Assembly (NCBI RefSeq): GCF_017875955.1
Contig: NZ_JAGINK010000001.1
Coordinates: 4,370,501-4,434,500 of the forward strand
Direction: 5' to 3'
From: Pseudomonas sp. BP8
GTDB lineage: Bacteria; Pseudomonadota; Gammaproteobacteria; Pseudomonadales; Pseudomonadaceae
DNA length: 64,000 nt
Position 1 is the stretch's first letter. Every line of letters begins with the position of its first letter. Below, one piece after another: positions 62,500 through 64,000 of the stretch. A model generated the notes under the pieces. The model was not told the origin of the DNA. It did not search any database and was given only the letters and a program-made list of their open reading frames with translations. The translations under genes and the position numbers were made by a program.

Positions 62500-63945
62500 T
62501 CACCCATCCTCCTGCGGCACGGGCGTACCGGAGAGCACCCCGCTGGCGCCCTCGAACGCCTTGTGCAGGGTAATGCCCGCAGCGCCCATGCACAGCTCGT
62601 GAAGTGCTGGGTCATGGTCGCTGTCGCGCACCTTGAGGACCGACAGCATACGCCGCAGATGCGCGTCCATTTCGACAAAGCGGGTCAGCATCAGGTTGTC
62701 GACGATGCTCGACAGGTCTGGCGCGGGCGCATTGATCTGCGCGCCGAACAGGTCGCGCATCTCCCAGGTCATCAGAATGCTTACATCACGCGCCCGCAAC
62801 TCGCCCATCAAGGCGCGGAAAAAGCCATTGAGCCGCCCGGTGTCGACAGCAAGTCGGCTGAATGCACCGAGGCTGTCGATCACCACGCGCTTGGCCCCCG
62901 TGGCTTCGACCTGCGCCAACAAGCGCGCGCCGACCTGATCGAGCAGGCCTTCGGTAGTCGGCTGCCAGCTCAACTGCAACGCGCCCGATTGCTCCAGCGC
63001 TGCGAAGTCATAGCCGAGCGCCGTCGCCTTCAGGCGCAGACGTTCAGGTGATTCATAAAAACCGAAATGCAAACCAGGCGCCTGCACGGTCGAGGCCGAC
63101 AAAAACGCCAGCCCCAGGGACGTCTTGCCGATCCCCGAGGGGCCCATCACCAGGCTGGTGGAGCCGAGCGCAAGGCCACCACCGAGGATTTCGTCCAGAG
63201 CCGGCAAGCCTGTGGTAGTCCGGCTGAGCGCAGCCGAACCGGGATGGCTGGGGTGGCTGTACAAGGCCTCCAGGCGCGGGTAGACCTTCAGCCCTGTGCT
63301 ATCGATCAAGCATTCGTGCAACCCCGACAACGCGGCGCTACCGCGGGTCTTGCGCAGCTGGACATGGCGCACGGCACGGCTGCCCACCAGCGTCTCGCCC
63401 AGTTCGATGACGCCATCGACCATGGTGTGTTCAGGGCTGCCCTCCTGCAGGCGTGAGCTGGTCAGCAGCAAGACCGTGCAACCGGCAAAGGCCGCATGCC
63501 CCTGTAGCTCAGAGACAAACTTCTTGGTATCCAGCGTGGTTTCAGCGCGCACCCGCGCATTGAGCAGGCCATCGACAATCAGCAGCGTCGCCTGCTGGCG
63601 AACGATCTCCTGACGCAGCAGGCGAACCACCGCATCCAGGCCTTCCTGCTGCAAGGTATCAAAGGCGCTGACGAACTGGATCTGGTCACCGACCAGGTGC
63701 TGATCGAAAAACTCCAGGGTCGACAGGTACTGGAACAAGCGCTCGTGGGATTCGCTGAGCAGGGTCGCCACCAACACGCGACCGCCGTCCCGCACATGGC
63801 CCCAGGCAAGCTGGTTGGCGAGGATCGTCTTGCCCGCGCCCGGCGGGCCCTGAATGATGTAAGAGGACCCGGATACCAGCCCGCCCTGGAGCAAGACATC
63901 CAGCCCCTCGATTGCCGTGGTCAGTCGCTTGAGTGCTTCTACCAT
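62500..63945 (-). CDS. KaiC-like double RecA ATPase
   Basis: This 481-residue protein has two KaiC-type ATPase halves. The first P-loop is GPPGAGKT (33-40), with VATLLSESHERLFQYL. The second is GPSGIGKT (278-285), with LHFGFYESPERLRLKATALG and VVIDSLGAFSRLA. Such proteins occur widely in non-cyanobacteria, often paired with receiver or kinase genes; their role is probably a signalling switch, not a clock, and is unproven. The partner is the response regulator directly downstream. Confidence 0.9.
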   Translation of the reverse strand: MVEALKRLTTAIEGLDVLLQGGLVSGSSYIIQGPPGAGKTILANQLAWGHVRDGGRVLVATLLSESHERLFQYLSTLEFFDQHLVGDQIQFVSAFDTLQQEGLDAVVRLLRQEIVRQQATLLIVDGLLNARVRAETTLDTKKFVSELQGHAAFAGCTVLLLTSSRLQEGSPEHTMVDGVIELGETLVGSRAVRHVQLRKTRGSAALSGLHECLIDSTGLKVYPRLEALYSHPSHPGSAALSRTTTGLPALDEILGGGLALGSTSLVMGPSGIGKTSLGLAFLSASTVQAPGLHFGFYESPERLRLKATALGYDFAALEQSGALQLSWQPTTEGLLDQVGARLLAQVEATGAKRVVIDSLGAFSRLAVDTGRLNGFFRALMGELRARDVSILMTWEMRDLFGAQINAPAPDLSSIVDNLMLTRFVEMDAHLRRMLSVLKVRDSDHDPALHELCMGAAGITLHKAFEGASGVLSGTPVPQEDG

Positions 63946-64000
63946 GCTGCATACCTGTTGGATGTCGCGTTACAGGGCATCCTTAGCGGCCGGCAGGTAA
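63946..64000. other. upstream region of the kaiC-like gene at the window edge
   Basis: Only 55 bp remain. They should hold the ribosome site of the KaiC-like gene; no other feature is visible. Confidence 0.4.

Overview
The window is chromosomal DNA of a Pseudomonas, most probably of the P. putida group. This rests on the housekeeping gene order (thrS-infC-rpmI-rplT-pheS-pheT-ihfA-merR next to a tRNA-Pro), the rbsBACRKD operon followed by a nucleoside hydrolase, ahpC/ahpF, gor, galU, modABC, a topoisomerase IB and an RsmE-like CsrA, and on many copies of the REP sequences typical of that group (GCGGGCTTG..CCCGCGAAG).

Positions 1 to about 19,190 are an accessory defence island lying against the 3' end of tRNA-Pro(GGG). 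From the left it holds: the 5' part of a zorA-like gene cut by the window edge; about 1.1 kb of debris without a gene; the frameshifted C-terminal remnant of a tyrosine integrase; a qatABC locus (KAP ATPase, QatB, QueC-like QatC) with no qatD; an IS66-family element (7249-10222) whose boundaries enclose an extra nucleotidyltransferase gene; a tightly overlapped four-gene operon made of an MmeI-like DNA methyltransferase, a DUF1016/YhcG PDDEXK nuclease, a DEAD/DEAH helicase and a T5orf172-type GIY-YIG nuclease; and a decayed IS5-family element. The four-gene operon is the best candidate for a poorly described system. It looks like a split restriction-modification machine with two nucleases, and its putative specificity segment is AT-rich.

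Positions 19,199-26,683 are core translation genes on the minus strand: thrS, infC (probably AUU start), rpmI, rplT, a 13-bp hairpin, pheS, pheT, ihfA, a MerR regulator and tRNA-Pro. Positions 27,000-40,951 carry a cold-shock protein, small secreted proteins, a ribose and nucleoside salvage cluster (periplasmic nucleoside hydrolase feeding RbsBAC, RbsK and RbsD under RbsR, with a palindromic operator at the rbsB promoter), periplasmic glutaminase-asparaginase, a DUF1654 gene under a near-consensus LexA box, endonuclease I, a 4 x 202 bp tandem REPIN array, and an HD hydrolase. Two tandem tRNA-Val(GAC) genes follow.

Positions 41,600-57,700 hold metabolic, envelope and stress genes: a PuuB-like oxidase, TerC, NhaR, SstT, AhpF/AhpC, Gor, GalU, a c-type cytochrome pair resembling TsdA plus a c4-type partner, and nitronate monooxygenase. 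Positions 57,950-60,539 are modABC behind a ModE-type operator. The right end carries topoisomerase IB, an RsmE-like CsrA, and a response regulator coupled to a KaiC-like double ATPase.

All calls come from reading the sequence. Family names rest on recognised motifs and remembered family sequences, and no database search was run.
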